Below are positions 19,230 through 29,019 of a stretch of DNA of 64,000 nucleotides, piece after piece. The notes beneath the pieces are model-generated. The model was not told where the DNA came from and did no database searches. It worked only from the letters and a program-made list of their open reading frames with translations. The translations under genes and the position numbers were made by a program. The DNA is from Pedobacter punctiformis (GTDB lineage Bacteria; Bacteroidota; Bacteroidia; Sphingobacteriales; Sphingobacteriaceae). Where the stretch lies: contig NZ_JAPWGM010000001.1 of assembly GCF_027213715.1 (NCBI RefSeq), positions 186,001-250,000 on the forward strand, given 5' to 3'. Within the stretch, counting starts at the first letter, position 1. Each line of letters begins with the position of its first letter.

Positions 19230-19484
19230 TTAATCGAAAACATATTTTTCAAAACCACCGAAAAACACTTGCTCTATCCAGTTTTTAAAGTCAGCATTAT
19301 TAATAATTTTATAAGTTACGCCATTGCTAATAATTTCAACACGTTTACTTAAATCGATTTCATCTTTCAAATTCTTTAATGCATTAATACACCATTGATA
19401 TGGGCTTGCAGTATCGTACCAGTTGGAATTTAAAAACGATTGCTTTAACTCCTGATTAATATAAACATTGTGTTCTATTTCCAT
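19230..19484 (-). CDS. Small hypothetical protein downstream of a methyltransferase
   Basis: 84 residues, acidic and aromatic-rich, with no signal peptide or membrane segment. I recognise no family. The start is 5 bp after the stop of the methyltransferase gene on the same strand, which makes co-transcription very likely and favours a real gene, perhaps a partner or immunity-type small protein. Composition is ordinary for the window. Confidence 0.55.
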   Translation of the reverse strand: MEIEHNVYINQELKQSFLNSNWYDTASPYQWCINALKNLKDEIDLSKRVEIISNGVTYKIINNADFKNWIEQVFFGGFEKYVFD

Positions 19485-19489
19485 AATGA

Positions 19490-20692
19490 TTAGAGATTCA
19501 ATAGTTTCTCCAAGTGATGATGACCAATGCCAAAGTACGCTTTGCTATCTTTAATCTTTTCTAAAACTTCCGCTTGTCTTTCACTCTCCGCTTTAGTCTT
19601 TAAACTTTCTGCTTTCTTCACACCTACCACAAGCACATTCTTTGGCGTATGCGCATCAGAAATAAATTCAAAAACTTTGGTTTTATATCCGAAATATTCA
19701 AGAATCAAAGCCCTTATCCCATCAGTTACCATTTCTGCCTGACGCTCTAAAAAGATTCCGTATTTTGTTAAGAAAGAAACATCATTTGACACCTTATTTT
19801 TCTCGATTTCTCTTCTGATTTGCTTATGGCAGCAAGGTGCAACTACAATTAACTTTGCATCAGCCTTTATGCCTTTATAAATTGCGTCATCCGTTGCTGT
19901 ATCGCAGGCATGTAAAGCAATTAGTAAATCTATATTGCCGGCATCATAATCCTGAATAGTACCCTGTACAAAATCTAATTCATCAAATTTAGATTTCGCC
20001 GCAATTTGATTACAAAGATCAACCATGTCCTGGCGATACTCCACGCCCGTAATCTTAGTATTTAGGTTCAATACCTGGTGCAAATAATCGTAAAGCGCAA
20101 AAGTTAAATAGCCTTTGCCCGATCCCATATCCACAACATGTTTTATTTCGCCATCCGGTACTTCTTTAATCAGTGGGCTTAAAATCTCAATATAATGATT
20201 AATCTGTTTGTACTTATCCTGCGCATTTTTAAAAACTGCACCTGCATCATCGGTAATTTTTAAATCAACCAAATATTGCTTTTCAGTTGTGCCGATCTGT
20301 CTTTGCTTTTGTTTATCGTGCGAAACAGATGGCTTCTCCTTTGTTACCGGAGCAGTTTCTCTGATTACAATGTGATTATCCTTTTTAATCTCGAAAATAA
20401 AATCGGCTTGAGTTGTAAATAAGGTTGCTACTTTAAATCCCTTTGTAAGGTATTCGCTCAATAGGTTAAGGCCTTCCTCAATTGCGAAATTTTTAACAAT
20501 ATCGCGGGTTTTATAGCGAAAAGTAAAAGCCAGCTTGGCTTCTCTTTTGATTTCAACACTACGAATCAAAATCTGTTTTAAGTCTGCTTCATCTCCCTGA
20601 TAATTTCCCATAGAAATTTTCACGAACTGATGATTAGACAGACTATTTGAAATTTTTGATGTAAATTGATTTATATTTTCAGCTACCGGCAT
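19490..20692 (-). CDS. SAM-dependent methyltransferase (Methyltransf_32-like)
   Basis: 400 residues. The Rossmann methyltransferase core starts near residue 183 with the SAM-binding loop VVDMGSGKGYL (188-195), continues through TGVEYRQDMV and includes VAPCCHKQIRRE with two adjacent cysteines. Together these fit the Methyltransf_32/METTL25-like group. The first 180 residues form a separate N-terminal domain of unknown role, and residues about 120-140 are a basic linker. Near residues 358-378 there is a low-complexity Lys/Ala/Glu/Ser stretch encoded by DNA resembling an intergenic repeat at 35105-35185. The substrate, RNA or protein, is unknown. Confidence 0.8.
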   Translation of the reverse strand: MPVAENINQFTSKISNSLSNHQFVKISMGNYQGDEADLKQILIRSVEIKREAKLAFTFRYKTRDIVKNFAIEEGLNLLSEYLTKGFKVATLFTTQADFIFEIKKDNHIVIRETAPVTKEKPSVSHDKQKQRQIGTTEKQYLVDLKITDDAGAVFKNAQDKYKQINHYIEILSPLIKEVPDGEIKHVVDMGSGKGYLTFALYDYLHQVLNLNTKITGVEYRQDMVDLCNQIAAKSKFDELDFVQGTIQDYDAGNIDLLIALHACDTATDDAIYKGIKADAKLIVVAPCCHKQIRREIEKNKVSNDVSFLTKYGIFLERQAEMVTDGIRALILEYFGYKTKVFEFISDAHTPKNVLVVGVKKAESLKTKAESERQAEVLEKIKDSKAYFGIGHHHLEKLLNL

Positions 20693-20962
20693 AATGCAAA
20701 TTAAAGTTCAAAGATAAACAACTTTATTTTTAGCCCTCCTTTAATGTAAGGAATGTAACAATTGAGCGACTTTCTGATTTAATTTTCAACGCTAAATTAT
20801 AGTCAACAAGCATTTAAATTAGAATGACAAGGTTTTATAGGTAATACGATTTAGTTAATACTTAAAAGCACAATATTTAGAATTATTATTAACAATTGAA
20901 ACCCTTTTAATTTACATTTTTTAAGACTAGATTAGAGCATCATTTATTTCTAACCAACATAT

Positions 20963-22699
20963 ATGAGTGAATTTCAGATAAAAAAATCGCCTACTGTTTA
21001 CGATGCGATTGTTGTAGGTTCCGGTGCTGGCGGCGGTATGGCCGCTTACGTTCTAGCCAATGCAGGACAAAAAGTTTTAATGCTTGAAGCTGGTCAGTAT
21101 TTCGACCCCAGATTAGATGCACATCAGTTAAAATGGCCCTGGGAATCTCCACGCCGTGGTGCAGGAACAGTCAGACCCTTTGGAGATTTCGATGCTTCTT
21201 ATGGTGGCTGGGAATTAGAAGGTGAACCCTATACCACAAAGGATAAAACAGAGTTTGAGTGGTTCAGATCCAGAATGCTTGGCGGCCGAACCAACCATTG
21301 GGGCAGAATTTCGCTTAGAATGGGACCGGATGATTTTAAACCTAAAGATGGTTTAACAGATGACTGGCCAATTACCTACGCTGATGTAAAACCTTTTTAC
21401 GATAAGGTGGACAGGATGATTGGAATTTATGGAACGGTAGAAGGTATAGAAAGTGAGCCGGATGGAATTTTTATGAAACCACCAAAGCCACGTTTAAATG
21501 AATTATTTATCAAAAAAGGTGCTGAAAAAGCTGGGGTAAGGGTAATTACCGGCCGTGGTGCAGTTATGACTGAATCTATAAAAGGCAATAATGACCGGGC
21601 ACCTTGTTTTTATTGTGGCCAGTGCGGAAGAAGCTGTAAGGTTTATGGCGATTTTTCTGCATCATCCTGCCTGGTTATTCCTGCGGTGAAAACAGGTAAT
21701 TTAACTGTAATTACAGATGCAATGGTTCGCGAAGTAATTACCGATAAAGATGGTACAGCTAAAGGTGTTTCTTATGTAAACCGAAAAGATTTACAGGAAT
21801 ATCAGGTTAATGGTAAACTGGTTATTTTAGGTGCCAGCGCCTGCGAATCTGCAAGGATTCTTTTAAATTCAAAGTCCAGTCATCACCCTGGTGGTTTAGC
21901 CAATAGCAGTGGCGTAGTTGGCAAATATTTACACGATTCTACAGGAGCAAGTGTTTCAGGCTTCCTGCCTCAGTTAATGGACCGGAAACGCTATAATGAA
22001 GACGGTGTGGGCAGTGTACATATTTACTCACCATGGTGGCTTGATAATAAAAAACTAAACTTCCCTAGAGGTTATCATATTGAGTATGGCGGCGGCATGG
22101 GTATGCCTTCATATGGTTTTGGTGGCGGTGTACCAACAATGAATGGTTTGGTGCCCGACAGAAATGGCAAAATGAAAGATGCCGGAGGTTACGGTGCTTC
22201 GCTTAAAGACGATTATCGCCGCTTTTATGGTACAGGCGTTGGTATGGCCGGTCGTGGTACAGCCATTGCCAGAGCAGATAATTATTGTGAAATTGATCCT
22301 GATGTAGTTGATAAATATGGGATTCCGGTTTTAAGATTTCATTACAAGTGGGCACAGGAAGAAATTAACCAGGCAAAACATATGCAGGAAACTTTCCTTT
22401 CTATTATGAAAGAAATGGGTGCCGTAGTGACTTCGAAAATACAGGGAGCAGAAACCAATTATGGACTGGAAGCACCGGGTAAAATTATACATGAAGTTGG
22501 AACCATTCGCATGGGCGATGATCCTAAAAAATCGGCATTGAATAAATATTGTCAGGCACACGACTGCAAAAACTTATTTGTGGTAGATGCAGGTCCTTTT
22601 GTGCAACAAGGGGATAAAAATGCCACCTGGACAATTTTAGCCTTATCAATGAGAACAGCTGAATACATATTAGCTGAGAAGAAAAAACAAAACATTTAA
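20963..22699 (+). CDS. GMC family FAD-dependent oxidoreductase with Cys cluster
   Basis: 578 residues. FAD is bound by the N-terminal Rossmann fold (VVGSGAGGGMAA, G19-G25). The GMC insert LGGRTNHWG follows, and the C-terminal GMC domain carries EVGTIRMGDDP and the closing FVVDAGPF. A cysteine cluster C215-x2-C218-x2-C221-x3-C225 lies in the region where the alpha subunit of FAD-dependent glucose dehydrogenases carries its 3Fe-4S ligands, so electrons may leave FAD through an iron-sulphur centre. The likely reaction is dehydrogenation of a sugar or polyol. The next gene, 11 bp downstream, encodes the matching small subunit. No cytochrome c subunit is adjacent. Confidence 0.9.
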   Translation: MSEFQIKKSPTVYDAIVVGSGAGGGMAAYVLANAGQKVLMLEAGQYFDPRLDAHQLKWPWESPRRGAGTVRPFGDFDASYGGWELEGEPYTTKDKTEFEWFRSRMLGGRTNHWGRISLRMGPDDFKPKDGLTDDWPITYADVKPFYDKVDRMIGIYGTVEGIESEPDGIFMKPPKPRLNELFIKKGAEKAGVRVITGRGAVMTESIKGNNDRAPCFYCGQCGRSCKVYGDFSASSCLVIPAVKTGNLTVITDAMVREVITDKDGTAKGVSYVNRKDLQEYQVNGKLVILGASACESARILLNSKSSHHPGGLANSSGVVGKYLHDSTGASVSGFLPQLMDRKRYNEDGVGSVHIYSPWWLDNKKLNFPRGYHIEYGGGMGMPSYGFGGGVPTMNGLVPDRNGKMKDAGGYGASLKDDYRRFYGTGVGMAGRGTAIARADNYCEIDPDVVDKYGIPVLRFHYKWAQEEINQAKHMQETFLSIMKEMGAVVTSKIQGAETNYGLEAPGKIIHEVGTIRMGDDPKKSALNKYCQAHDCKNLFVVDAGPFVQQGDKNATWTILALSMRTAEYILAEKKKQNI

Positions 22700-22710
22700 A
22701 GAATTACCTT

Positions 22711-23343
22711 ATGAACAGACGTGATTCCATAAAAGCATTAGGCCTTACCGCATTAAGTACAACCGTATTAATTGATGCCTGTAAACAACCTGAAACCAAA
22801 ACTGCAGTCGAAACTCCGGAAGAAACTGCAAAAGAGGCAGGCAGAGAAGAATGGGAAATAGACCGGGATAAAAAATTAAAAGCCGAGACATTTTTCACCA
22901 AACATGAAATGGCAACCATAACCATTTTAGCTGATATTATTATTCCAAAAGATGATATTTCGGGTAGTGCATCAGACGCTAAAGTCCCTGATTTTATTGA
23001 GTTTATTGTAAAAGATATACCGGAACATCAGGTACCCATGCGTGGTGGCTTAAAATGGCTGGATGTTTATTGCATGAACAAATTTCAAAAACCATTTATA
23101 GAAACTTCTGAAAAAGAACAGATTTCTGTTATTGATGAAATTGCTTATCCTAAAAAAGCCAGACCTGAAATGCAGGCAGGTGTTACTTTCTTTAAGCGCA
23201 TGAGAAGTCTTACAGCTTCGGGCTTTTATACTTCAGAAATTGGCGTTAAAGATATTGGTTATGCAGGTAATGCGCCCAACCAATGGACCGGCGTACCGGA
23301 TGATGTGTTAAAACAATATGGCATGCAGAATGTTAAGATCTAA
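22711..23343 (+). CDS. Gluconate 2-dehydrogenase subunit 3 family protein
   Basis: 210 residues. The N-terminus MNRRDSIKALG is a twin-arginine signal, followed by a hydrophobic segment and a cysteine at position 24 (LIDAC) that could be lipidated. The body (about 65-205) carries family features such as MATITILADIIIPKDD and a later EMQAGVTFFKRMRSLTASGFYTSEIG. In characterised complexes this small subunit carries the FAD-containing large subunit, which has no signal of its own, across the inner membrane as a folded Tat passenger. Its position directly after the GMC gene fits that hitch-hiker role. Confidence 0.88.
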   Translation: MNRRDSIKALGLTALSTTVLIDACKQPETKTAVETPEETAKEAGREEWEIDRDKKLKAETFFTKHEMATITILADIIIPKDDISGSASDAKVPDFIEFIVKDIPEHQVPMRGGLKWLDVYCMNKFQKPFIETSEKEQISVIDEIAYPKKARPEMQAGVTFFKRMRSLTASGFYTSEIGVKDIGYAGNAPNQWTGVPDDVLKQYGMQNVKI

Positions 23344-23366
23344 CTAAAAAACATTAGTCTATAAAC

Positions 23367-23404
23367 AAAAGCGTTGCACCTTACGATGGCAACGCTTTTG
23401 TTTT
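23367..23404. terminator. Bidirectional rho-independent terminator
   Basis: AAAAGCGTTGC pairs with GCAACGCTTTT, with A and T runs on both sides. It lies between the convergent oxidoreductase operon (+) and the glycosidase-like gene (-) and can serve both. Confidence 0.85.
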
Positions 23405-23413
23405 GTCAAACGG

Positions 23414-26392
23414 CTATTCTACTATTAAAATCAAACCTTTACCCTTATCAACAGAAATAGATTTACCATCAGGATAGTTTCCGGCAATCTGGAATTTATC
23501 AATAGCGGGTGCTGTAATTTTCACCTGTCCGGCATTTAATCCCAATTTTGCCCAGTCGATATTCAGGTCTACTTTCACATCAGTATCTGCCCAGCTTGCA
23601 AGGGCAATCATAACTTTGCCTTGTTTCTTATAAACAGTGGCCAGTACTTTAGGGTTATCGGTTTTAACCGGACAGTCATCACTCCAATAGCCAATCAATT
23701 CTGAACCCTTGATTCCAAAATTATCCCATGCCTTCCATAAAGGTTTTGGGTCACTTTTCTCTGACCAGCCCAAACGACTTGTCATACCATAAATCATTCC
23801 TCTCCATGGGTTACCATCATCCTGAAGCATCTCGCCCATTAAACCAAAAGGAATACCGCTTACTTCCGTTAAGAAGAAATCAGGGTTATTTTTGTTGTAG
23901 TCAAAATACTCCCCAAACCACAAGCGGTTTAAATAAGGGAAATGTTCAAGGTACAGGATTGCACTGTTGTTAAAACCATCGCTTTTATTGAATTGGTTAG
24001 CCGAATGCAGGTCAATAATACCCGGGTGATTATTCGCGGTTAATACACGTTTAATACGTTTCATGGTAATTCGGTCGAAAGCTACATCATCTAAATAAAC
24101 ACCGTCAATCCCTACATTGTTAACCAGCCAGTTCATGCCCTCCACGTAGTAGTTATGCCAGCGGTTCATTCCGCTGTTTATAATGGCAGCATCCTTAATT
24201 TCGGGTACAAACCAAGCTGCAATGTAATTAGAGTCTAAATGCTCCTGCAACCAGCTAAATCCACCACCTTTTCCCGGAGAATAAACTTCTGTACCCAGAC
24301 TACGCAAAGCAGGTAGTTCGTAAGCATGATTGGAAAGCTCCCTCACGGTATTATAAATCTTTACTTTCAATCCTTTCTGATGGGCATCGTCAATATAAGA
24401 TTTCATTTTTTTCCACTCAATAAACGGATAATTAATCCATGGATTAATTGGTGTAGCATGGTGAATGTTAACTACCGTTGCTCCGGTTGCTTTGATTGAA
24501 TCCAAATCACCGTATTTATGATAAAAACGGTTGTCCCACTGAAATTCTGTATTAATTAAGTGAAACGGCGTAATTAATAAATTGAAGTTGTAATAAAGTA
24601 CATCTCCTTTTTTCATACTTCTGCTTCCTGTAAAATTATCAGCAAGCATTGAACTGCCTTTTACATTAATCTGGATTCCACCTTTATCTCCGTTACCCCA
24701 TGATTTTGGCAATAATAAAGGCTTCTGCAGGTAAAAGTTAGTATTTAGCGGGCGAACGTAGTTTTCATCTCTCAAGTTATAGTACAAACCTGCATTTACA
24801 TTTCCAACCCAAACGGCGTCCTGGTTTTTATGTGCAACATCCCACTTCCATTTTACAGTATCCGGTCTAACACCACCTTTCTCTCCTAAACCCATCAAAT
24901 ATTTAGTAGAACCTTTTTCAAAAGGAATGTGAAAATCAACATTGCTAAATTCTACATCTTTCAGTGCCGTAACTTTAACAACATAATGTACGTATCCATC
25001 AAATTCCAAAGCACCCCCAACATCCATTTTTAAATTATCGGATGTATTGGTAGCGGTCCATTTTACTGTTCCCGCTTCTTTACTTGTAATTTGGAGATTG
25101 CTAGCCGTCAGTTTTTCTTGTGTTTTTGGGGTATTATAAAAATGAAAATGAATTGGTTCTGCTAAAATATTATTAGGTTTTTCGTTATATCCGGTCATCT
25201 CTGAATTAAAATAAGTTTGGATTTGTTTTGGGAATCCATCGTTATTCAATTCAAATTTTCTACCCAGTAAAGAAATTACATTTCCTTCAACGGTTAAAGG
25301 AGTAAAAGGTGCAACAACTGTATTTTGCTGCGCCATGGTAGAGTTTAGCCAGGTTAAACGGGTTTGTTTATTTGGCTGACCCACACCTGCATCTGCTAAA
25401 ACTTCATTACTTACAGAAAGCTTAACATCAATTACTTTTGATTTTCCATTGGCCTTAACCGTAAATTTTCCGGCATAAATGCCCGGAGATGTCGATTTCG
25501 GAACATCAACCGTAATCCACATGGGTTGAATGTTGCCATTTTTAACATTTACAACCTCTGTCAAAGGCTTATTGTCGTAGCTCGTGCCTTTGTTATTTAA
25601 GCAATTAATATATTTGGCATCAATGCTTTTGCCTGAAGTACTTTTAAGACTTCCGAAAGAAACTTCAAGATTTTGCAAATCTTTTAAAGCAAAAACACCT
25701 AACTGAAAAGCATAATTTTCGCCTTTAGCTGCAGTACCAGAAAACGAATTTGAATTTCCTTTTTGTATCCAGCGATAAGGTAAATCACTTTGCATTTTAA
25801 TTGGATACATTCTATCCTCAGGAAAAATGATAAATGATTCTGTTTTAGCTTTGGCTTTAACAGCGGCGGTTTCTTTTGCGGTTGCAATTACTTCCATAGG
25901 ATAAAAAGAATTGAACGAATCAATAGATTGAATTTCAGAGGCTGAAGCATTAACGACCGTATTTTTAGCTTCATTTATCCAGCTTTGACCTGCCTTATTC
26001 TCTGGTTTTAAATAAACGCCTTTAGGGTAATTATCTCGTCCTTCGTTAACGGATGGTAAATAATACGCGTAATATTTACCCTTACCGCTTTTTGCATCAA
26101 AATAAAGATCAACACTTTCACGCGTTACATGATCGGCATAAGTATTTGGAATACTTTTACCGGACGCATCCTGTATAATGATTCTTTTATTTTCAGGATG
26201 AGTATCTCTGCGGCGCCAATCTATTTTTGCATGCGCTACGCTGCCTGTACCATTATACAAAATCACAACCCGGTGATTTCCCAGAGAATCAGCATTCCAC
26301 TGATTATTCCCGTTGGTATATTTTATAGTTTGTGAGTGAGCTGATAATCCGCTTAAGATGGTTACGAATGCAATAAAAAGCTTAAATTTCAT
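23414..26392 (-). CDS. Large secreted glycoside-hydrolase-like protein (DUF6067/GH123-like)
   Basis: 992 residues with a Sec signal peptide (1-20, ending SAHSQ). The N-terminal third is beta-rich and carbohydrate-binding-like. The middle (about 600-900) looks like a TIM-barrel glycosidase with acidic motifs: GVYLDDVAFDRITMKRI, IIDLHSANQFN and FLTEVSGIPFGLMGEM, where Asp/Glu residues could be catalytic. The C-terminus is a small beta sandwich. Bacteroidota proteins of this type are annotated as DUF6067 or GH123-like; the activity is not established here. The gene is monocistronic, and a perfect CAAACGTTTG palindrome lies 68 bp upstream of the start, matching two sites before susC, which suggests control by the same sugar-responsive regulator. 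Confidence 0.75.
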   Translation of the reverse strand: MKFKLFIAFVTILSGLSAHSQTIKYTNGNNQWNADSLGNHRVVILYNGTGSVAHAKIDWRRRDTHPENKRIIIQDASGKSIPNTYADHVTRESVDLYFDAKSGKGKYYAYYLPSVNEGRDNYPKGVYLKPENKAGQSWINEAKNTVVNASASEIQSIDSFNSFYPMEVIATAKETAAVKAKAKTESFIIFPEDRMYPIKMQSDLPYRWIQKGNSNSFSGTAAKGENYAFQLGVFALKDLQNLEVSFGSLKSTSGKSIDAKYINCLNNKGTSYDNKPLTEVVNVKNGNIQPMWITVDVPKSTSPGIYAGKFTVKANGKSKVIDVKLSVSNEVLADAGVGQPNKQTRLTWLNSTMAQQNTVVAPFTPLTVEGNVISLLGRKFELNNDGFPKQIQTYFNSEMTGYNEKPNNILAEPIHFHFYNTPKTQEKLTASNLQITSKEAGTVKWTATNTSDNLKMDVGGALEFDGYVHYVVKVTALKDVEFSNVDFHIPFEKGSTKYLMGLGEKGGVRPDTVKWKWDVAHKNQDAVWVGNVNAGLYYNLRDENYVRPLNTNFYLQKPLLLPKSWGNGDKGGIQINVKGSSMLADNFTGSRSMKKGDVLYYNFNLLITPFHLINTEFQWDNRFYHKYGDLDSIKATGATVVNIHHATPINPWINYPFIEWKKMKSYIDDAHQKGLKVKIYNTVRELSNHAYELPALRSLGTEVYSPGKGGGFSWLQEHLDSNYIAAWFVPEIKDAAIINSGMNRWHNYYVEGMNWLVNNVGIDGVYLDDVAFDRITMKRIKRVLTANNHPGIIDLHSANQFNKSDGFNNSAILYLEHFPYLNRLWFGEYFDYNKNNPDFFLTEVSGIPFGLMGEMLQDDGNPWRGMIYGMTSRLGWSEKSDPKPLWKAWDNFGIKGSELIGYWSDDCPVKTDNPKVLATVYKKQGKVMIALASWADTDVKVDLNIDWAKLGLNAGQVKITAPAIDKFQIAGNYPDGKSISVDKGKGLILIVE

Positions 26393-26459
26393 GATGAATT
26401 GATTTTAGGCTAATTTATACATACTCAAGGAAATATTAGTGTGTAATGAAAAAATGAGA

Positions 26460-26469
26460 CAAACGTTTG
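26460..26469. promoter_or_regulatory. Candidate LacI-family operator upstream of the glycosidase-like gene
   Basis: Perfect palindrome CAAACGTTTG with the central CG typical of LacI/GalR-family operators, 68 bp upstream of the start codon at 26392. The same ten bases occur at 62735 and 62941. Confidence 0.55.
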
Positions 26470-26566
26470 AGTATATGCCTTTATTAATCATTTTTAATAA
26501 TTAACAATGGAAGAGCAATTTGCCCTACCTGAAAACAGCTAATTTTAATTCAAAATTCTCATAAAC

Positions 26567-26601
26567 AAAAAAAGTCCTGCTCTTTCGAACAGGACTTTTT
26601 T
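26567..26601 (-). terminator. Rho-independent terminator of the S10-spc-alpha operon
   Basis: AAAAAAGTCCTG pairs with CAGGACTTTTTT around a 10-nt loop, 22 bp past the rplQ stop. It closes the 15-kb ribosomal block. Confidence 0.9.
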
Positions 26602-26622
26602 AATATTATAAAGGGAATTAAA

Positions 26623-27147
26623 TTATTCGCCTTTTGGTTCTTCAGTAGCAGGAGCTTCTTCAGCAGGAGCAACTTCTTCCGTAGTTTCAGCTTTTGCTTT
26701 AGCAGCTTTTGGAGCAGCAGCAGCTTTGCTTTTACCACGACGGGTTGTTTTCTTCTCTTCTTTAACTTCTACACCTTTACCGTAAACTTCGTTGAAATCT
26801 ACCAATTCAATTAAAGCCATTTCAGCGTTATCACCTAAACGGTTGTTTAATTTAATGATACGAGTATAACCACCTGGACGGTTAGCAACTTTTTCAGCTA
26901 CTTCGCGGAACAATATTGTGATCACTTCTTTATCTTGTAAATAAGAGAATACTGTACGACGTGAGTGAGTTGTATCATTTTTAGATTTAGTAATGATTGG
27001 CTCAACATACATACGTAACGATTTAGCTTTCGCTAAAGTTGTAGTAATTCTTTTGTGCTTAATTAAAGATATAGCCATGTTTGCTAACATCGCTTTTCTG
27101 TGGCTGTCGGTTCTGCCTAAGTGATTTACTTTTTTACCGTGTCTCAT
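26623..27147 (-). CDS. rplQ: 50S ribosomal protein L17
   Basis: 174 residues. The first 120 are the conserved L17 fold, starting [21 protein letters not shown]. The last 50 residues form an Ala/Lys then Glu/Pro/Ala-rich tail ([18 protein letters not shown] onwards) not found in E. coli L17 (127 residues); such tails are common in Bacteroidota and are probably disordered. L17 sits near the peptide exit of the large subunit. It is the last gene of the alpha operon, 124 bp after rpoA, and that gap contains two predicted hairpins. Confidence 0.98.
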   Translation of the reverse strand: MRHGKKVNHLGRTDSHRKAMLANMAISLIKHKRITTTLAKAKSLRMYVEPIITKSKNDTTHSRRTVFSYLQDKEVITILFREVAEKVANRPGGYTRIIKLNNRLGDNAEMALIELVDFNEVYGKGVEVKEEKKTTRRGKSKAAAAPKAAKAKAETTEEVAPAEEAPATEEPKGE

Positions 27148-27160
27148 TGTTTTTTAATTA

Positions 27161-27253
27161 AGTGTATACCGTCTCTTTGCGAGGGATTTATACACTGTGA
27201 AAAATTATTTTATACTAGTTAAGTCATTAGCAAGAAGATATTAACTTCCAACT
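27161..27253 (-). promoter_or_regulatory. Two hairpins in the rpoA-rplQ gap
   Basis: AGTGTATA (27161-27168) pairs with TATACACT (27189-27196). A second pairing joins AGTCATTAGC near 27225 with GGCTTATGACT near 27250. These may set the ratio of rpoA to rplQ expression or stabilise the mRNA; no function is proven. Confidence 0.35.
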
Positions 27254-27271
27254 AAGGGCTTATGACTAATC

Positions 27272-28264
27272 TTATTCTTCGTCTAATTTAAATTTAGACA
27301 GGTTCATACCAAATGATAAACCTTTTGATTTTACAAGTTCCTGAATCTCTGTTAAAGATTTTTTACCGAAGTTTCTGAATTTTAACATATCAGCAACATC
27401 ATAAGAAACTAAATCAGCTAAAGTACGGATATCAGCAGCTTTTAAGCAGTTTAATGCTCTAACTGAAAGATCCATATCTACTAATTCAGTTTTAAGGATT
27501 TTACGCATGTGTAAAATTTCCTCGTCAACCTCTTTAGTTTCTTCTTTAGCCTGAGACTCTAATACTAAGTTCTCATCAGAGAATAACATAAAGTGTTGGA
27601 TAAGGATCTTAGCCGCTTCTTTTAATGCTTCTTCCGGATGAATTGAACCATCAGTAGAAATATCTAAAACCAATTTCTCGTAATCTGTTTTTTGTTCTAC
27701 ACGGAAGTTTTCAATCGTGTATTTAACGTTTTTCATTGGAGTATAGATCGAGTCGATCGCAATAACACCAACTACAGCGTCAGCAACTTTATTTTCTTCA
27801 GCAGGTACATAACCACGTCCTTTATTGATGGTTAATTCCACTTCTAAAGTTACCGATTTGTCCATATTGCAAATTACATGCTCAGGGTTCAAAACAGTAA
27901 AGTTATTAGAAAACTTAGTGATATCACCAGCCTGAAACTGATCCTGGCCATTAACGATAATGAAAACTTTCTCAGAATCGCCAGAATCACCAGTTTTCTT
28001 AAAACGAACTTGTTTTAAGTTTAAAATGATATCAGTTAAATCTTCTACAACACCTTTAATAGTAGAAAACTCATGCGAAACGCCTGAAAAACGAATAGTA
28101 GTAATGGCATAACCTTCTAGTGAAGACAATAAGATTCTTCTTAAGGCATTACCAATTGTTACACCGAAACCGGGCTCTAAAGGACGAAATTCAAATGTGC
28201 CATCGAAATCTGTTGATTTCTGCATGATCACTTTATCTGGTTTCTGAAATGCTAAAATTGCCAT
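27272..28264 (-). CDS. rpoA: RNA polymerase alpha subunit
   Basis: 330 residues, full length. The N-terminal dimerisation domain contains [21 protein letters not shown] (about 31-51), which contacts beta and beta prime. The C-terminal domain (about 255-320) has the helix-hairpin-helix [19 protein letters not shown] used for upstream promoter DNA and activator contacts. The position in the alpha operon after rpsD is the usual one. Confidence 0.99.
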   Translation of the reverse strand: MAILAFQKPDKVIMQKSTDFDGTFEFRPLEPGFGVTIGNALRRILLSSLEGYAITTIRFSGVSHEFSTIKGVVEDLTDIILNLKQVRFKKTGDSGDSEKVFIIVNGQDQFQAGDITKFSNNFTVLNPEHVICNMDKSVTLEVELTINKGRGYVPAEENKVADAVVGVIAIDSIYTPMKNVKYTIENFRVEQKTDYEKLVLDISTDGSIHPEEALKEAAKILIQHFMLFSDENLVLESQAKEETKEVDEEILHMRKILKTELVDMDLSVRALNCLKAADIRTLADLVSYDVADMLKFRNFGKKSLTEIQELVKSKGLSFGMNLSKFKLDEE

Positions 28265-28349
28265 TTATATTTTTTTAAATTCGTTATTGAATATATGGTA
28301 ACATAAAAAAAGTTAATTGCCCTTTTGAGGCAATTAACAAGATTATGAA

Positions 28350-28958
28350 TTACTTCGAGTATAACTCGACGATTAAGTTTTCCTTGATGTTTTCAGGAAT
28401 CTCGTCGCGTTGTGGATAAGTTAAAAACTTGCCGCTTAATTCACTTGCGTTCCAATCTAACCAGGCAAACTTATTAATCGTTCTTCCAGCTACAGAGTTT
28501 GTGATTGATTCTAAAGATTTAGATTTTTCACGAACCGCAATTACATCACCAGCTTTTAACTGATATGAAGGGATATTTACAACTTCACCATTCACTGTTA
28601 CGTGTTTATGGCTAACTAACTGACGTGCACCAGAACGGGTGGTTGCAATACCTAAACGGTATACAGTGTTATCTAAACGTGCTTCTAATAATTGTAATAA
28701 ATTATCACCGGTAATACCAGCACGTGAAGACGCTTTTTTAAACAAGTTACTGAACTGCTTCTCTAACACACCATAAGTGTATTTTACTTTTTGTTTCTCC
28801 ATTAACTGGATCGCATACTCAGATTGTTTTCCTCTTCTTTTTGATGAGCCATGTTGCCCAGGAGGATAATTTTTTCTTTCTAACGCCTTATCAGGACCGA
28901 AAATTGGTTCTCTGAATTTACGGGCGATTTTACTTTTGGGGCCTGTATATCTTGCCAT
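28350..28958 (-). CDS. rpsD: 30S ribosomal protein S4
   Basis: 202 residues. The S4 RNA-binding domain (about 95-155) contains [26 protein letters not shown]. The N-terminus lacks the zinc-binding cysteines of some S4 forms. S4 is a primary 16S rRNA binder that nucleates the small subunit body and in many bacteria represses the alpha operon. It follows rpsK by 61 bp and precedes rpoA by 85 bp. Confidence 0.99.
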   Translation of the reverse strand: MARYTGPKSKIARKFREPIFGPDKALERKNYPPGQHGSSKRRGKQSEYAIQLMEKQKVKYTYGVLEKQFSNLFKKASSRAGITGDNLLQLLEARLDNTVYRLGIATTRSGARQLVSHKHVTVNGEVVNIPSYQLKAGDVIAVREKSKSLESITNSVAGRTINKFAWLDWNASELSGKFLTYPQRDEIPENIKENLIVELYSK

Positions 28959-29019
28959 TTTTTTTCTGTTTTAAAGTATCATTCAACCTGTAGCTGAAGA
29001 TTCTTAGCTTTAAAATTAA

